A stretch of 10,309 nt of DNA, from assembly GCA_964344775.1 (NCBI GenBank), contig CAYFOO010000049.1:1-10309 (forward strand). Reading direction: 5' to 3'. Under the pieces are notes generated by a model, which saw only the letters and a list, made by a program, of their open reading frames with translations, was not told the origin of the DNA and ran no database searches. Shown one piece after another: positions 1-6,339 of this stretch (positions are counted from its first letter, which is position 1; each line of letters opens with the position of its first letter). Position numbers and translations under genes: made by a program. This DNA is from CAYFMH01 sp964344775 (GTDB lineage: Bacteria; Patescibacteriota; Gracilibacteria; UBA4473).

Positions 1-73
1 TCAGCTAAAATCCTTACACACTCGCTATAAACGACTTTCACAGAGTTTCCTTAATTTTTTAACCCTTTTAAAA

Positions 74-544
74 ATGAATGTCGAACAAGCAAAAACCCGT
101 GTTGAAATTCCAGCAACAAATTGGCCCCAAGTCTTGGCTGATGAAATCAAAAGAGGTGACGAAAACACTGTTATTGTTGTAAATAGCGAAGCACAACTTG
201 AGTTGGGACAAAGAGCTGCTGAAAGAATGGAAAGCCAAGTTCGGTTTGAACTAAAAGAATCTTCAGAAGGATATGTTTCTCCTTCTCCAAACGAAGTAGA
301 AGAAATTGAACAAGAAGCTAGACTTGGTGCAGCAGTAAATCTTGTCGTTTCCAAATTATCAGATCAAGAATTAGCTACTTTAGTTCTTGATATTAGTTGG
401 GGAGATGGGGACATGCGTTCTCGTTGTGAAGGAAGAAATTGCTTTTCAAAGATTGAACATCTTTTTACTGAAGATGGGGGCAAGAATCTTCATAGAACAG
501 TAGAAGCAGCTATTCATAGGATAGCAAATAGGCGACTTAAGTAG
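74..544 (+). CDS. Hypothetical protein, 156 residues, not recognised
   Basis: I do not recognise this protein. It is soluble and acidic, with no signal peptide or membrane span. The N-terminal half contains a short hydrophobic beta-like segment (TVIVVNS, about residues 32-38) followed by a helical stretch (AQLELGQRAAERM). A charged linker (about 63-83, rich in Glu, Ser and Pro) leads to a helical C-terminal half with SKLSDQELATLVLDISWGDG and two cysteines in RCEGRNC (about 117-123). The first ATG is used; no Shine-Dalgarno sequence precedes it, and a weak TATAAA at 26-31 is the only promoter-like box upstream. The stop codon lies in a small AAGTAG/CTACTT stem. The large hairpin at 629-705 separates it from the next gene, so it is probably transcribed alone or with genes left of the window. 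The frame is long and codon use matches the neighbours, so I consider it a real gene. Confidence 0.75.
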   Translation: MNVEQAKTRVEIPATNWPQVLADEIKRGDENTVIVVNSEAQLELGQRAAERMESQVRFELKESSEGYVSPSPNEVEEIEQEARLGAAVNLVVSKLSDQELATLVLDISWGDGDMRSRCEGRNCFSKIEHLFTEDGGKNLHRTVEAAIHRIANRRLK

Positions 545-628
545 TTTTTTGCTACTTTCCTGTATATCTTTTAGTTTGAAGTTGAAACGTTGGTGAAGGA
601 ATCTTGTCATTTCATTTGTGTGCAATGG

Positions 629-705
629 TCAAAGTCCTTGGCATCCATCCTCTTCCCGCCTCGTTTGGATACGGAGCACGGGAGTCAGGATGACTTTGAT
701 TTTTT
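629..705 (+). terminator. Large imperfect hairpin with T tract
   Basis: TCAAAGTC at 629-636 pairs perfectly with GACTTTGA at 692-699. Inside it ATCCT (647-651) pairs with AGGAT (687-691), and CCCG (655-658) pairs with CGGG (679-682). Six T residues (700-705) follow directly. The T run and the position after the first gene fit an intrinsic terminator. The long, bulged, GC-rich core is larger than a usual terminator and could instead be a dispersed palindromic repeat that also terminates transcription. Confidence 0.5.
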
Positions 706-728
706 AAATTTTTGAGTAGCCTGAAGTC

Positions 729-1241
729 ATGAAAAAAATCTGTATGATTCTCGCTCCTTCAGACTTTCGGGATGAGGAGTATCTGGTTCCTCGGGAAATC
801 TGGGAAAAAGCGGGTTGTGAGGTCAAAACAGCTTCATCTGAGCCACATTCCACGGGACGATTTGACTGTCAGGTGGAGAACGATTTGCTTTTGGATGAAG
901 TGAAGGAATCTGACTTTGATGGACTTTTTTTTGTGGGAGGAGGGGGATCTCTGATTTGGCTTGAGAATGAAACGGCGAAGAACCTGGCTTTGTCTTTTTT
1001 AAATTCCGGGAAAGCACTGGGAGCGATCTGTGCGGCTCCTCGGAACTTGCTCAAGTGGGGCATTTTAAACGGCAAAAGGGCCACGGGGCACAACTGGGAT
1101 GGCAATTTTCCGAATCTTTGCACCGAATCAGGAGCTGTTTTTACCGATCAGCCGGTGGTAGTGGATGGAAAAGTACTAACTGCCAACGGTCCAGAAGCGG
1201 CGGAAGAATGTGGAATTGCATTTTTGAAAATGATACGTTAG
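729..1241 (+). CDS. DJ-1/PfpI family protein (class I glutamine amidotransferase-like fold)
   Basis: The protein (170 residues) spans a complete single DJ-1/PfpI domain, the usual length for the family. Visible family marks are the N-terminal strand MKKICMILAP followed by FRDEEY (residues 13-18), whose Glu normally sits beside the active cysteine; the FFVGGGGS turn (67-74); the nucleophile elbow GAICAAPRNLL with Cys101; and the late strand with TANGPEAAEE (151-160). Family members include glyoxalases, deglycase-like or chaperone proteins and PfpI-type peptidases. The residue after the cysteine is Ala, not the His of PfpI proteases, so a protease role is less likely and the exact activity cannot be assigned. 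No signal peptide is present, so it is cytoplasmic. The ATG at 729 gives the expected N-terminus; there is no Shine-Dalgarno site. Spacers of about 180 and 150 bases with repeats separate it from its neighbours, so it is probably monocistronic. Confidence 0.93.
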   Translation: MKKICMILAPSDFRDEEYLVPREIWEKAGCEVKTASSEPHSTGRFDCQVENDLLLDEVKESDFDGLFFVGGGGSLIWLENETAKNLALSFLNSGKALGAICAAPRNLLKWGILNGKRATGHNWDGNFPNLCTESGAVFTDQPVVVDGKVLTANGPEAAEECGIAFLKMIR

Positions 1242-1257
1242 AATTTCGTTGGCTTGG

Positions 1258-1319
1258 GTTGTAGGTTGTAAGTTATAAGTTGTAAGGTATAATTTTATTA
1301 GGTCCCTACAACCTACCAC
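1258..1319. repeat. Inverted pair of heptamer arrays (GTTGTAR type)
   Basis: Four head-to-tail heptamers of the form GTTGTAR/GTTATAA occupy 1258-1285. Facing them, two heptamers (CCTACAA, CCTACCA) at 1305-1318 are their reverse complement; arms 1257-1270 and 1307-1320 match at nearly every position. A further single CCTACAA is at 1368-1374. The arms could form a stem in DNA or RNA with a loop of about 35 bases that carries TATAAT. Confidence 0.8.
1266..1293 (+). promoter_or_regulatory. Probable sigma-70-type promoter inside the heptamer array
   Basis: TTGTAA (1266-1271) and a perfect TATAAT (1288-1293) are separated by 16 bases. The start would lie near 1300, giving a leader of about 90 bases for the gene at 1392, and that leader would contain the GC-rich palindrome at 1337-1354. 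The -35 box is made by a heptamer repeat. Box match is good, but no experimental support exists. Confidence 0.5.
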
Positions 1320-1333
1320 CTCGTCCCCCCACC

Positions 1334-1358
1334 GAAGTCCCGAGTCCTCGGGACGAAG
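1334..1358. repeat. GC-rich palindromic repeat
   Basis: GTCCCGAG (1337-1344) and CTCGGGAC (1347-1354) form a perfect 8-bp inverted repeat around TC, with GAAG/CGAAGG flanks. The 16-base core at 1338-1353 recurs exactly at 8396-8411 in the tRNA spacer. The GC content contrasts sharply with the surrounding AT-rich DNA, which fits a dispersed palindromic (REP-like) element. Confidence 0.75.
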
Positions 1359-1391
1359 GTTGGGCCACCTACAACTTTTTCACAAATAAAA

Positions 1392-2489
1392 ATGAAAAAA
1401 TGCTTGCTCCTGGCTGTCGGACTCCTGGCTTCATTCTCTGCTTTTGCGTACACCGAAAAAAGCAGTGATGATGTGCATGTTTCCATCCCGATTAATGACG
1501 ATTTGTACGTGAGTGGGGGAGAAATTGATGTGGATTCAGAGATTGCTGGAGATCTAGTGATGGTGGGAGGAGATATAGAAGTGCCGGGGAAAGTCCTCGA
1601 AGATTTGATCGTGGCAGGAGGGCAGATCAAGATCTACGGCGATGCAGGAGATGATCTGCGAGTGGCGGGAGGCAAGGTGATCATTGAGGGGAATGTGGGA
1701 GATGATGCTCTGCTAGCCGGAGGAGAGGTGAGGGTAAAAGATACGGCTCTGATTAAAGGAGATATGCTTATTGGAGCAGGAGAGACAGATTTTGCTGGTT
1801 TGGTTCTCGGAAATGCAAAAATTGCGACTGGTAAGCTTAATTTTCGGGGGGTGATAGACGGGACGGTCAAAATTTATGCAGACGAAGTAGAATTTATGCC
1901 TGGGAGCCAGATTCGTGGAAATCTGCGACTAGAAGGTCCAGAAGTGCTGCCAGAAAATGCGGATGAAGTGGTGGTGGGGGATATTCAGTTTATCCCGGGG
2001 ACCAAGGAAGGAATGGCTTATTGGTGGTTTTTTATCTGCAAATTGCTCTTTTTGCTCATCTTTGGAACGTTGCTTTACTTTGGATTTGAGAAATTCTGGA
2101 GAGAGGTGGCCGATAACATGCGAGAAAAGCCTGGTTTGAGTTTTATCAAAGGATTGCTTTATTTCCTTCTGGTTCCATTTTTTATCTTCCTTTTCTGTAT
2201 CAGCGTAATCGGGATCCCAATTGCCCTTTTTCTCGCGTTTCTTTATGTTTTTACTTTTGTATTTTTTGAACTTTTTACAGTCATCATCTTTACTGGCGTG
2301 ATTGTGAACAAGTACTTTTCGAAGGATTTTCTCAAAGAATATGCACGATTGAAGAAATTCAGCGTAATTTTGTTTTTATCCGTTTTGGCGATTATTCTCT
2401 GTGGATTGGACTTTATCCCCGCATTATTTGCACTAGGAGCTTTGATTACGCAAAAACAGAAGATTTGGGACAAGCTTAAAGAGTTATAA
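1392..2489 (+). CDS. Exported beta-repeat (bactofilin-like) protein with multi-pass membrane C-terminus
   Basis: The protein has 365 residues. Residues 1-19 form a signal peptide (KK, then a hydrophobic core, ending AFA before Tyr20). Residues 36-120 contain five consecutive repeats of exactly 17 residues, with a GG pair at 42, 59, 76, 93 and 110 and a DDL/EDL start. The pattern decays but continues to about 185. Such repeats with alternating hydrophobic residues suggest a right-handed beta-solenoid like bactofilins (polymer-forming cytoskeletal proteins). Hydrophobic segments at about 211-231, 250-272, 273-305 (probably two) and 323-350 anchor the C-terminus in the membrane, ending in a basic tail. 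Inference: the solenoid faces outside and the protein is a structural envelope component. The ATG at 1392 is chosen because it starts the signal peptide. There is no Shine-Dalgarno site. A promoter is proposed about 100 bases upstream. Confidence 0.85.
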   Translation: MKKCLLLAVGLLASFSAFAYTEKSSDDVHVSIPINDDLYVSGGEIDVDSEIAGDLVMVGGDIEVPGKVLEDLIVAGGQIKIYGDAGDDLRVAGGKVIIEGNVGDDALLAGGEVRVKDTALIKGDMLIGAGETDFAGLVLGNAKIATGKLNFRGVIDGTVKIYADEVEFMPGSQIRGNLRLEGPEVLPENADEVVVGDIQFIPGTKEGMAYWWFFICKLLFLLIFGTLLYFGFEKFWREVADNMREKPGLSFIKGLLYFLLVPFFIFLFCISVIGIPIALFLAFLYVFTFVFFELFTVIIFTGVIVNKYFSKDFLKEYARLKKFSVILFLSVLAIILCGLDFIPALFALGALITQKQKIWDKLKEL

Positions 2490-2552
2490 ATAGTTATTAG
2501 AATTTCCACCTTCGTTAGTTTTAAAAATAATTTCAAACTACTGTGGACAGGT

Positions 2553-2569
2553 AGAGCTTAGAACTTAGA
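2553..2569. repeat. Left arm of inverted heptamer repeat (CTTAGAA type)
   Basis: Two CTTAGAA-type heptamers lie directly before, and partly overlap, the start of the broken four-helix-bundle gene. AGAGCTTAGA at 2553-2562 is the exact reverse complement of TCTAAGCTCT at 2903-2912, and the tandem CTTAGAA units match the reverse complement of the CTAAGTT units at 2918-2931. The two arms therefore bracket the gene. Confidence 0.75.
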
Positions 2570-2921
2570 ATGAAATCGAATTATAAAAAACTAAAAGTTT
2601 GGGAAAAATCCTTCCAACGTTTACTCGATAACAAAAACTTTCCCCAAAGAAGAAATGTTTGGTTTAACTAGCCAAATGAGACGATCTTCAATTTCTATTC
2701 CCAGTAATATTGCGGAAGGAGCTGGTAGGAATTCTAAGAAAGAGTTCATTCATTTTTTATCAATTGCTAAAAGTTCTTGTAATGAATTAGAGACACAAAT
2801 TCTTCTTGCTGAAGGATTAAATTATATTGATCTCAAAAAATCTGAAGAATTGCAGCAGGATATATTAGAAATATTGAAAATGTTAAAAACTTTAATAAAA
2901 AATCTAAGCTCTAAAAACTAA
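2570..2921 (+). pseudogene. Four-helix-bundle protein (23S rRNA intervening-sequence type), frameshifted
   Basis: The C-terminal 88 codons (2655-2918) encode the diagnostic core of this family: MFGLTSQMRRSS, then IPSNIAEGAGRNSKKEF, then a helix with SIAKSSCNELETQ. The expected N-terminus (MKSNYKKLKVWEKSFQ) is present just upstream but begins at 2570 in a different frame, which hits TAG at 2669-2671. The two halves can be joined only by a frame change near 2620: KSFQ in one frame should run into VYSITKTFPKEEMFG in the other. By comparison with the usual length of this helix, roughly 11 bases appear to be missing. These proteins were first seen encoded in insertions of 23S rRNA genes; the same fold is used by the Avd proteins of diversity-generating retroelements. 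No reverse transcriptase or template repeat is visible. The bracketing inverted heptamers suggest insertion as a unit. A sequencing error is an alternative. Confidence 0.85.
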
Positions 2922-2932
2922 GTTCTAAGTTC
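2903..2932. repeat. Right arm of inverted heptamer repeat (CTAAGTT type)
   Basis: TCTAAGCTCT (2903-2912) followed by two perfect CTAAGTT heptamers (2918-2931) mirrors the arm at 2553-2569. The stop codon of the broken gene (2919-2921) lies within the first CTAAGTT. Confidence 0.75.
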
Positions 2933-2975
2933 TGCAATTAATTGTTAAATTTACTGGAAATTTATTTGATTTTCT

Positions 2976-2983
2976 GGTATAAT
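2976..2983 (+). promoter_or_regulatory. Extended -10 promoter for the small membrane protein
   Basis: TGGTATAAT (2975-2983) is a perfect -10 box with the extended TG element one base upstream. A recognisable -35 is missing (TGGAAA at 2955-2960 is the best at 17 bases), which is common with extended -10 promoters. Transcription would start near 2990, leaving a leader of only about 16 bases without a Shine-Dalgarno site before the ATG at 3006. Confidence 0.6.
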
Positions 2984-3005
2984 TACTCTACTTTTTCGCT
3001 CACAA

Positions 3006-3236
3006 ATGGATTATGTAGTTCAAAATGCCACTGAAATAATGCAACTTTGCTTCGGCTTTGGGTTTTTGTTATTTGTGGTGCTTTTGATTCGACCTATTAT
3101 GTTGATGACTAGATTGCTCAAAAAGGCCGATGATTTAAGTGATCTTTTTATTGAGTATATTCAAAAACCACTTCGTGCAGGGATAAAGATTTATCACGCA
3201 ATAAATGACGTGATGGGGTTTTTCAAAAAAGACTAA
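3006..3236 (+). CDS. Small single-span membrane protein, 76 residues
   Basis: I do not recognise a family. One clear membrane segment runs from about residue 11 to 34 (IMQLCFGFGFLLFVVLLIRP). It is followed by a basic RLLKK and a probably amphipathic helical tail (ADDLSDLFIEYIQKPLRAGIKIY) ending FFKKD. With a short polar N-terminus and positive charges after the span, the tail is predicted to face the cytoplasm. A well-placed promoter 30 bases upstream and codon use like the neighbours support a real gene. The stop codon lies at the edge of a heptamer array, and the folC-like gene starts 71 bases later, so both may share a transcript. Function is unknown; a small membrane adaptor is possible, but nothing shows it. 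Confidence 0.7.
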   Translation: MDYVVQNATEIMQLCFGFGFLLFVVLLIRPIMLMTRLLKKADDLSDLFIEYIQKPLRAGIKIYHAINDVMGFFKKD

Positions 3237-3267
3237 GGACAGGGAACAGGAAAGAGGTGAAAGGTAG
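3233..3267. repeat. Heptamer array (NAGGNNA type) between two genes
   Basis: AGG recurs at exact 7-base steps (3241, 3248, 3255, 3262) in units such as CAGGGAA, CAGGAAA and GAGGTGA. The stop codon of the upstream gene (3234-3236) is at its left edge. No inverted partner is obvious nearby. Confidence 0.7.
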
Positions 3268-3296
3268 GGGGTTTTGTTTTTTTGGGATTTTGGTAG

Positions 3297-3303
3297 AAGG
3301 GAG
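3297..3303 (+). promoter_or_regulatory. Ribosome binding site deciding the folC-like start
   Basis: AAGGGAG ends four bases before the ATG at 3308. It is the only convincing Shine-Dalgarno sequence in the window and rules against the GTG at 3257, which would add 17 residues encoded mostly by repeat DNA. Confidence 0.6.
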
Positions 3304-3307
3304 ATGT

Positions 3308-4558
3308 ATGAATTCTTTTCAAAAAGCACAGATTTGGTTACAAAAACTCAGTTCTGAGGCAAAATTCTTTCGAAAAGGGGAATTACCTACTTTGGAAGTG
3401 GTAAATCAGTTTTTAGAGGAGTTGGGACGTCCGGATAAATCTTTTCCATGGCGAGTAGTAGTGGGTGGGACAGCCGGAAAAGGAACTATTTGTCGATCTG
3501 TGGAACAAACTTTGGAAAAACAAGGGCTAAGAACCGCCTGTTTGGTTTCTCCAGAGGTGCAGGTAATTACTGAGCGGATCCGAGTTGCTGGACAACTGAT
3601 TTCTATGGAGGAGTTTGGGGAAACCATTTTAAAAATCCAAGAATTGGCTGAGAAATTAGGGATTTTGCCGACATTTTATGAAGCTATCGTTTTAGCTGGT
3701 ATTTTAGCCGCAAAAAAAGCAGGAACTGAAGTTTTGATCTGTGAAGTTGGTATGGGGGGGCGATTGGATGCAGTTAATGCTGTGAGAGGGAAACGAATTT
3801 CTGTTTTGACCTTTGTGGGGGCGGATCATCTGGAGTTTTTTGATAACGATATTGAGAAATTAGCCACTGAAAAAGCTGGTGTTTTTACGAAAGATTCTGT
3901 TTTGAATTTGAGTTTTGAGCAAAAATATTGTTCAATTTTAAATCAACAAGCTGTTTTAGATATTGAGTTTATCAAAGGCATAAAACAAAAATTAAATAAA
4001 AAGGTGGCACGGAAAGTATGTGAAAAGATATTAGGACACAGTGCGTTTGTGATGGAAAAGGTGAAATTGCCGGGGAGGTGGGAAAAGTTAGCAAAGAACA
4101 AAGAACAAAGAACCAGATTTTGCCAAGGCTACGGCGGGCAGGCGAGCGAAAAAAATAGTTTTTTAATTTTTGATGGTGCTCACTCACTGGACAGATTCGA
4201 ATATTTATTGTCAAAACTAAGAAAAATATCTGGAAAAAAAGTGGGTATTTTTGCAATGGCAAAAAATCATGATCCAGTGGCGTTTGAGGTTGTTTTACCG
4301 GAGTTTGATCAGGTGGTTTGGACAGAGGTTTCTGGAGAGCGAGCATTTTGGCCGGCCAAATTTTTGCAGAAGAAATTTAATTTTGGGGAAGTAGAAAAAG
4401 ATCCGATCAAGGCTTTCCAAAAAGCTCAAGAGCTTGATGGGAAAATTTTTGTGATGGGAAGTTTTTATTTGGTGGGACAGATTCGAGAACTTTTTTATTC
4501 GTCAGATGCGATTTTGGTACAAAAAACTGAGTTTCCAATTCAAGGGAAGAGGGATTAG
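3308..4558 (+). CDS. folC: FolC-type Mur ligase (folylpolyglutamate/dihydrofolate synthase family)
   Basis: The protein has 416 residues. Domain order follows FolC: an N-terminal ATPase domain with the P-loop GTAGKGT (residues 54-60), then SPEVQVITERIRVAGQLIS, then TFYEAIVLAG, then LICEVGMGGRLDAVNAV, then GADHLEFF and TEKAGVF, whose lysine is normally carbamylated. PGRWEKL and FDGAHS (usual DGAHN) introduce the C-terminal domain, which ends with the family-typical VMGSFYLVGQIRE. FolC adds glutamate to folates using ATP in the cytoplasm. Reduced genomes of this kind often lack folate synthesis, so the substrate is uncertain. Residues about 263-283, between PGRWEKL and the DGAHS strand, are encoded by three AAAGAAC heptamers and a GC-rich repeat, in frame; this linker is extra compared with the family. 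The middle region (about 198-250) is short and diverged. The start is fixed by AAGGGAG, and the stop lies in a heptamer array. Confidence 0.88.
   Translation: MNSFQKAQIWLQKLSSEAKFFRKGELPTLEVVNQFLEELGRPDKSFPWRVVVGGTAGKGTICRSVEQTLEKQGLRTACLVSPEVQVITERIRVAGQLISMEEFGETILKIQELAEKLGILPTFYEAIVLAGILAAKKAGTEVLICEVGMGGRLDAVNAVRGKRISVLTFVGADHLEFFDNDIEKLATEKAGVFTKDSVLNLSFEQKYCSILNQQAVLDIEFIKGIKQKLNKKVARKVCEKILGHSAFVMEKVKLPGRWEKLAKNKEQRTRFCQGYGGQASEKNSFLIFDGAHSLDRFEYLLSKLRKISGKKVGIFAMAKNHDPVAFEVVLPEFDQVVWTEVSGERAFWPAKFLQKKFNFGEVEKDPIKAFQKAQELDGKIFVMGSFYLVGQIRELFYSSDAILVQKTEFPIQGKRD
4093..4113 (+). repeat. Three perfect AAAGAAC heptamers inside the folC-like frame
   Basis: AAAGAAC occurs three times head to tail at 4093-4099, 4100-4106 and 4107-4113. 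Three copies add 21 bases, which keeps the frame; two or four copies would break it. It is the least degenerate heptamer array in the window and the only one inside a coding region. Confidence 0.9.
4122..4147 (+). repeat. GC-rich repeat inserted in the folC-like gene
   Basis: The segment from GCCAAGGC to GGCGAGC is strongly GC-rich inside a gene that is otherwise AT-rich, and encodes CQGYGGQAS between two conserved FolC blocks. From memory, very similar sequences occur as dispersed repeats, including in-frame within proteins, in candidate-phyla-radiation genomes; I cannot verify this here. It contains short GCC/GGC inverted repeats. Confidence 0.65.
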
Positions 4559-4606
4559 GGAATAGGAAAAGTAGAAAGTCTAGAGTCGAAAGCTAAAAGT
4601 AAGAAC
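4544..4606. repeat. Long degenerate heptamer array after the folC-like gene
   Basis: Nine successive 7-base units can be laid out. The first three begin GGG (GGGAAGA, GGGATTA, GGGAATA at 4544-4564). The next five end in AG (GGAAAAG, TAGAAAG, TCTAGAG, TCGAAAG and CTAAAAG at 4565-4599). TAAGAAC closes the array. The TAG stop of the folC-like gene (4556-4558) lies inside the second and third units, so the array supplies the C-terminal codons and the stop. Confidence 0.75.
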
Positions 4607-4608
4607 AC

Positions 4609-4636
4609 TTGATACATCAAAAAGAGTTCGTACACT
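4609..4636 (+). promoter_or_regulatory. Probable promoter giving a leaderless transcript
   Basis: TTGATA (4609-4614) and TACACT (4631-4636) are 16 bases apart. The expected start, seven bases after the -10 box, coincides with the ATG at 4643. No Shine-Dalgarno sequence is present, which fits leaderless translation. Confidence 0.45.
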
Positions 4637-4642
4637 AAGTAC

Positions 4643-6301
4643 ATGGTAGAGCCGGCTCAAATAATTCAACAAACTGAGCTGATCGACGAAGCCCAAAAAG
4701 AATATCTGAAACGGCTGGTAGAGTCCTGCGGCTATTTTTCGCCAAGAGATCGTTCTTTTCATTTGTCTCAAATTGAGGAGGGAATCACCACAGAGGAAAA
4801 GATCAATTTTTACATGCAAGCGGCACAATTGCGAGAGGAAATTCTTCAAAATGTTTCAGCACATAAACGACCGATTATTTTAAACCAAATCAATGCTGTT
4901 TTGGACGAATCCTTGGGAGAAAGCCGAGGGCTGAAATTGCAGAGATTAGAAGAAATCGGTCGAGCAATTCGAGATTTCCAGGAAAACAAAACTCTCTTAC
5001 GGCACAAACTTTTTCGTACACAAAACTTGCCAGGAGGACTTGGAAATGATGTGCTCAAGGTTTTGATGGCAGAGGATGAAGAGAGATTTCATCATGAATA
5101 CGAACTAGTTTTTACGCCTAAATTTTGGGGAAGGGTGTATGGACTTTTTTCTCGAGACTATCCAAATGTTGTGAAATCTTTTGCTTATAAAACAGAAGAA
5201 GATTTTCTCAAAACATTTACCTCTCTAGATGAACTTCCGGGATTTTTGATTAATCTGAAATCTGCGGCTGAAAAAGATGTGAAAGAATCTGTAAAATCCT
5301 TTTTTTCTGCTGAAAAATCGAAAAAATATTTGGATCGATTTAGTTTAATTTCTTCTAAAGATCCTGATAAAATCGTAGATTTTTTGCATTTTCTCTGTAA
5401 GGAAAAAGAGAAAAATAAAGGGGAAGCACGAGAAATATTTGCTTGGGCAGAAAAATTAGCTCTCCAAGGAAAGCTCAAAGAAGCCAAATCAGAGATTGAA
5501 ATTATTCAGAAGCGGTTTGGAAAAAATGCAATTAAAGAACTTGGACTACATGGATTTATAGGGCATTTGGCCTTAGATTTGGAAGCAGAAGAGAAGGCCG
5601 AAAAGAAAAAAGCGGTCACAAAAAAACAAAAGACAGAAAGGCTCCTGGGAGGAATAGAGGCTTGTTTGGCACAAAAAGATTTTTCTGGGGCCGATATTCT
5701 TGTTGATCAGCTTAAAAAATGGGACGAATTTAAAGCAGCGAGTGAAAAGAAGCGAATAACAAAAATAAAAGAGGAAGATGCGAAGCCCAATGAGGCTGCA
5801 AATGATAATGAAGGAAACTTAGAGAACGTATCTATGGAAAAAAAGTTGAAAATTGAGTTTTTGGAACGCTCCAGAGAACACATGCATCAGGTGATTGAAA
5901 TGTGTAAAAAGCTAGGAGTTCCAGAAGAAGATCCAAAATATTGGGGGGTAGAAGGGATAAGAAATCGAGTAAAAATACTTCGGGACATGGGGAAATATGA
6001 CCTTTATAAAGGATTTAATGATGATGATCCACATGTTCCAAGTACAGAACAAGCCGGAGGATTTAAATTTCGTTGGCTTGATTTGCGAACTGGTCCAAAT
6101 TTGACTAGGCAAACAGCTGAGTCAGGAATTGGTTTTCTTAAACAGTTCAAAGAAGGAACTGGTTATGAATTAGCTGTTTTGGCTGGGGCATTTTCTGTTA
6201 ATTGGAAAAATCCGGATGATCCGGTTTTTACACCGGGAGAGATGCTTTCAAAAATAGAGGGGGAATTGACTCGAGTGAAAGGACAAGGAATAGACTTTTA
6301 A
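4643..6301 (+). CDS. Large helical hypothetical protein, 552 residues
   Basis: I do not recognise a family. The protein appears cytoplasmic: no signal peptide and no membrane span. Residues about 1-200 are helical with mixed charge (for example RDRSFHLSQIEEGITTEEK). Residues about 200-345 are lysine- and glutamate-rich helices with coiled-coil character (AEEKAEKKKAVTKKQK near 320). A low-complexity hydrophilic linker at about 368-400 (rich in Glu, Lys, Asn) separates a compact C-terminal domain (about 400-552) with HMHQVIEMCKKLGVPEEDPKYW, then KFRWLDLRTGPNL, then YELAVLAGAFSVNW. The mix of Trp, Gly and Pro there suggests a folded globular domain, probably carrying the function. It starts at the first ATG behind a likely promoter, 84 bases after the folC-like gene with a heptamer array between, and ends before a MITE-like element. 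No pathway link to the neighbours can be shown. Confidence 0.75.
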   Translation: MVEPAQIIQQTELIDEAQKEYLKRLVESCGYFSPRDRSFHLSQIEEGITTEEKINFYMQAAQLREEILQNVSAHKRPIILNQINAVLDESLGESRGLKLQRLEEIGRAIRDFQENKTLLRHKLFRTQNLPGGLGNDVLKVLMAEDEERFHHEYELVFTPKFWGRVYGLFSRDYPNVVKSFAYKTEEDFLKTFTSLDELPGFLINLKSAAEKDVKESVKSFFSAEKSKKYLDRFSLISSKDPDKIVDFLHFLCKEKEKNKGEAREIFAWAEKLALQGKLKEAKSEIEIIQKRFGKNAIKELGLHGFIGHLALDLEAEEKAEKKKAVTKKQKTERLLGGIEACLAQKDFSGADILVDQLKKWDEFKAASEKKRITKIKEEDAKPNEAANDNEGNLENVSMEKKLKIEFLERSREHMHQVIEMCKKLGVPEEDPKYWGVEGIRNRVKILRDMGKYDLYKGFNDDDPHVPSTEQAGGFKFRWLDLRTGPNLTRQTAESGIGFLKQFKEGTGYELAVLAGAFSVNWKNPDDPVFTPGEMLSKIEGELTRVKGQGIDF

Positions 6302-6339
6302 AAAGCGGCATAAAGGGATTGTATCAGTTAAAAATTATA

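Noticed and set aside
2570..2921. Diversity-generating retroelement, because Avd has the same fold as the broken gene
   Set aside because: No reverse transcriptase, template repeat or variable-repeat target gene is visible in the window.
3257..3307. Upstream GTG start for the folC-like gene
   Set aside because: The extra 17 residues are encoded by heptamer repeat and T-rich DNA and do not look like FolC, while AAGGGAG precedes the ATG at 3308.
3972..4346. Minus-strand open frame of 124 codons inside the folC-like gene
   Set aside because: It is antisense to a gene with clear conserved motifs and has no recognisable protein features.
4544..4606. CRISPR array or origin iterons
   Set aside because: Units are 7 bases, degenerate and without spacers; no cas genes or dnaA-like boxes are present nearby.
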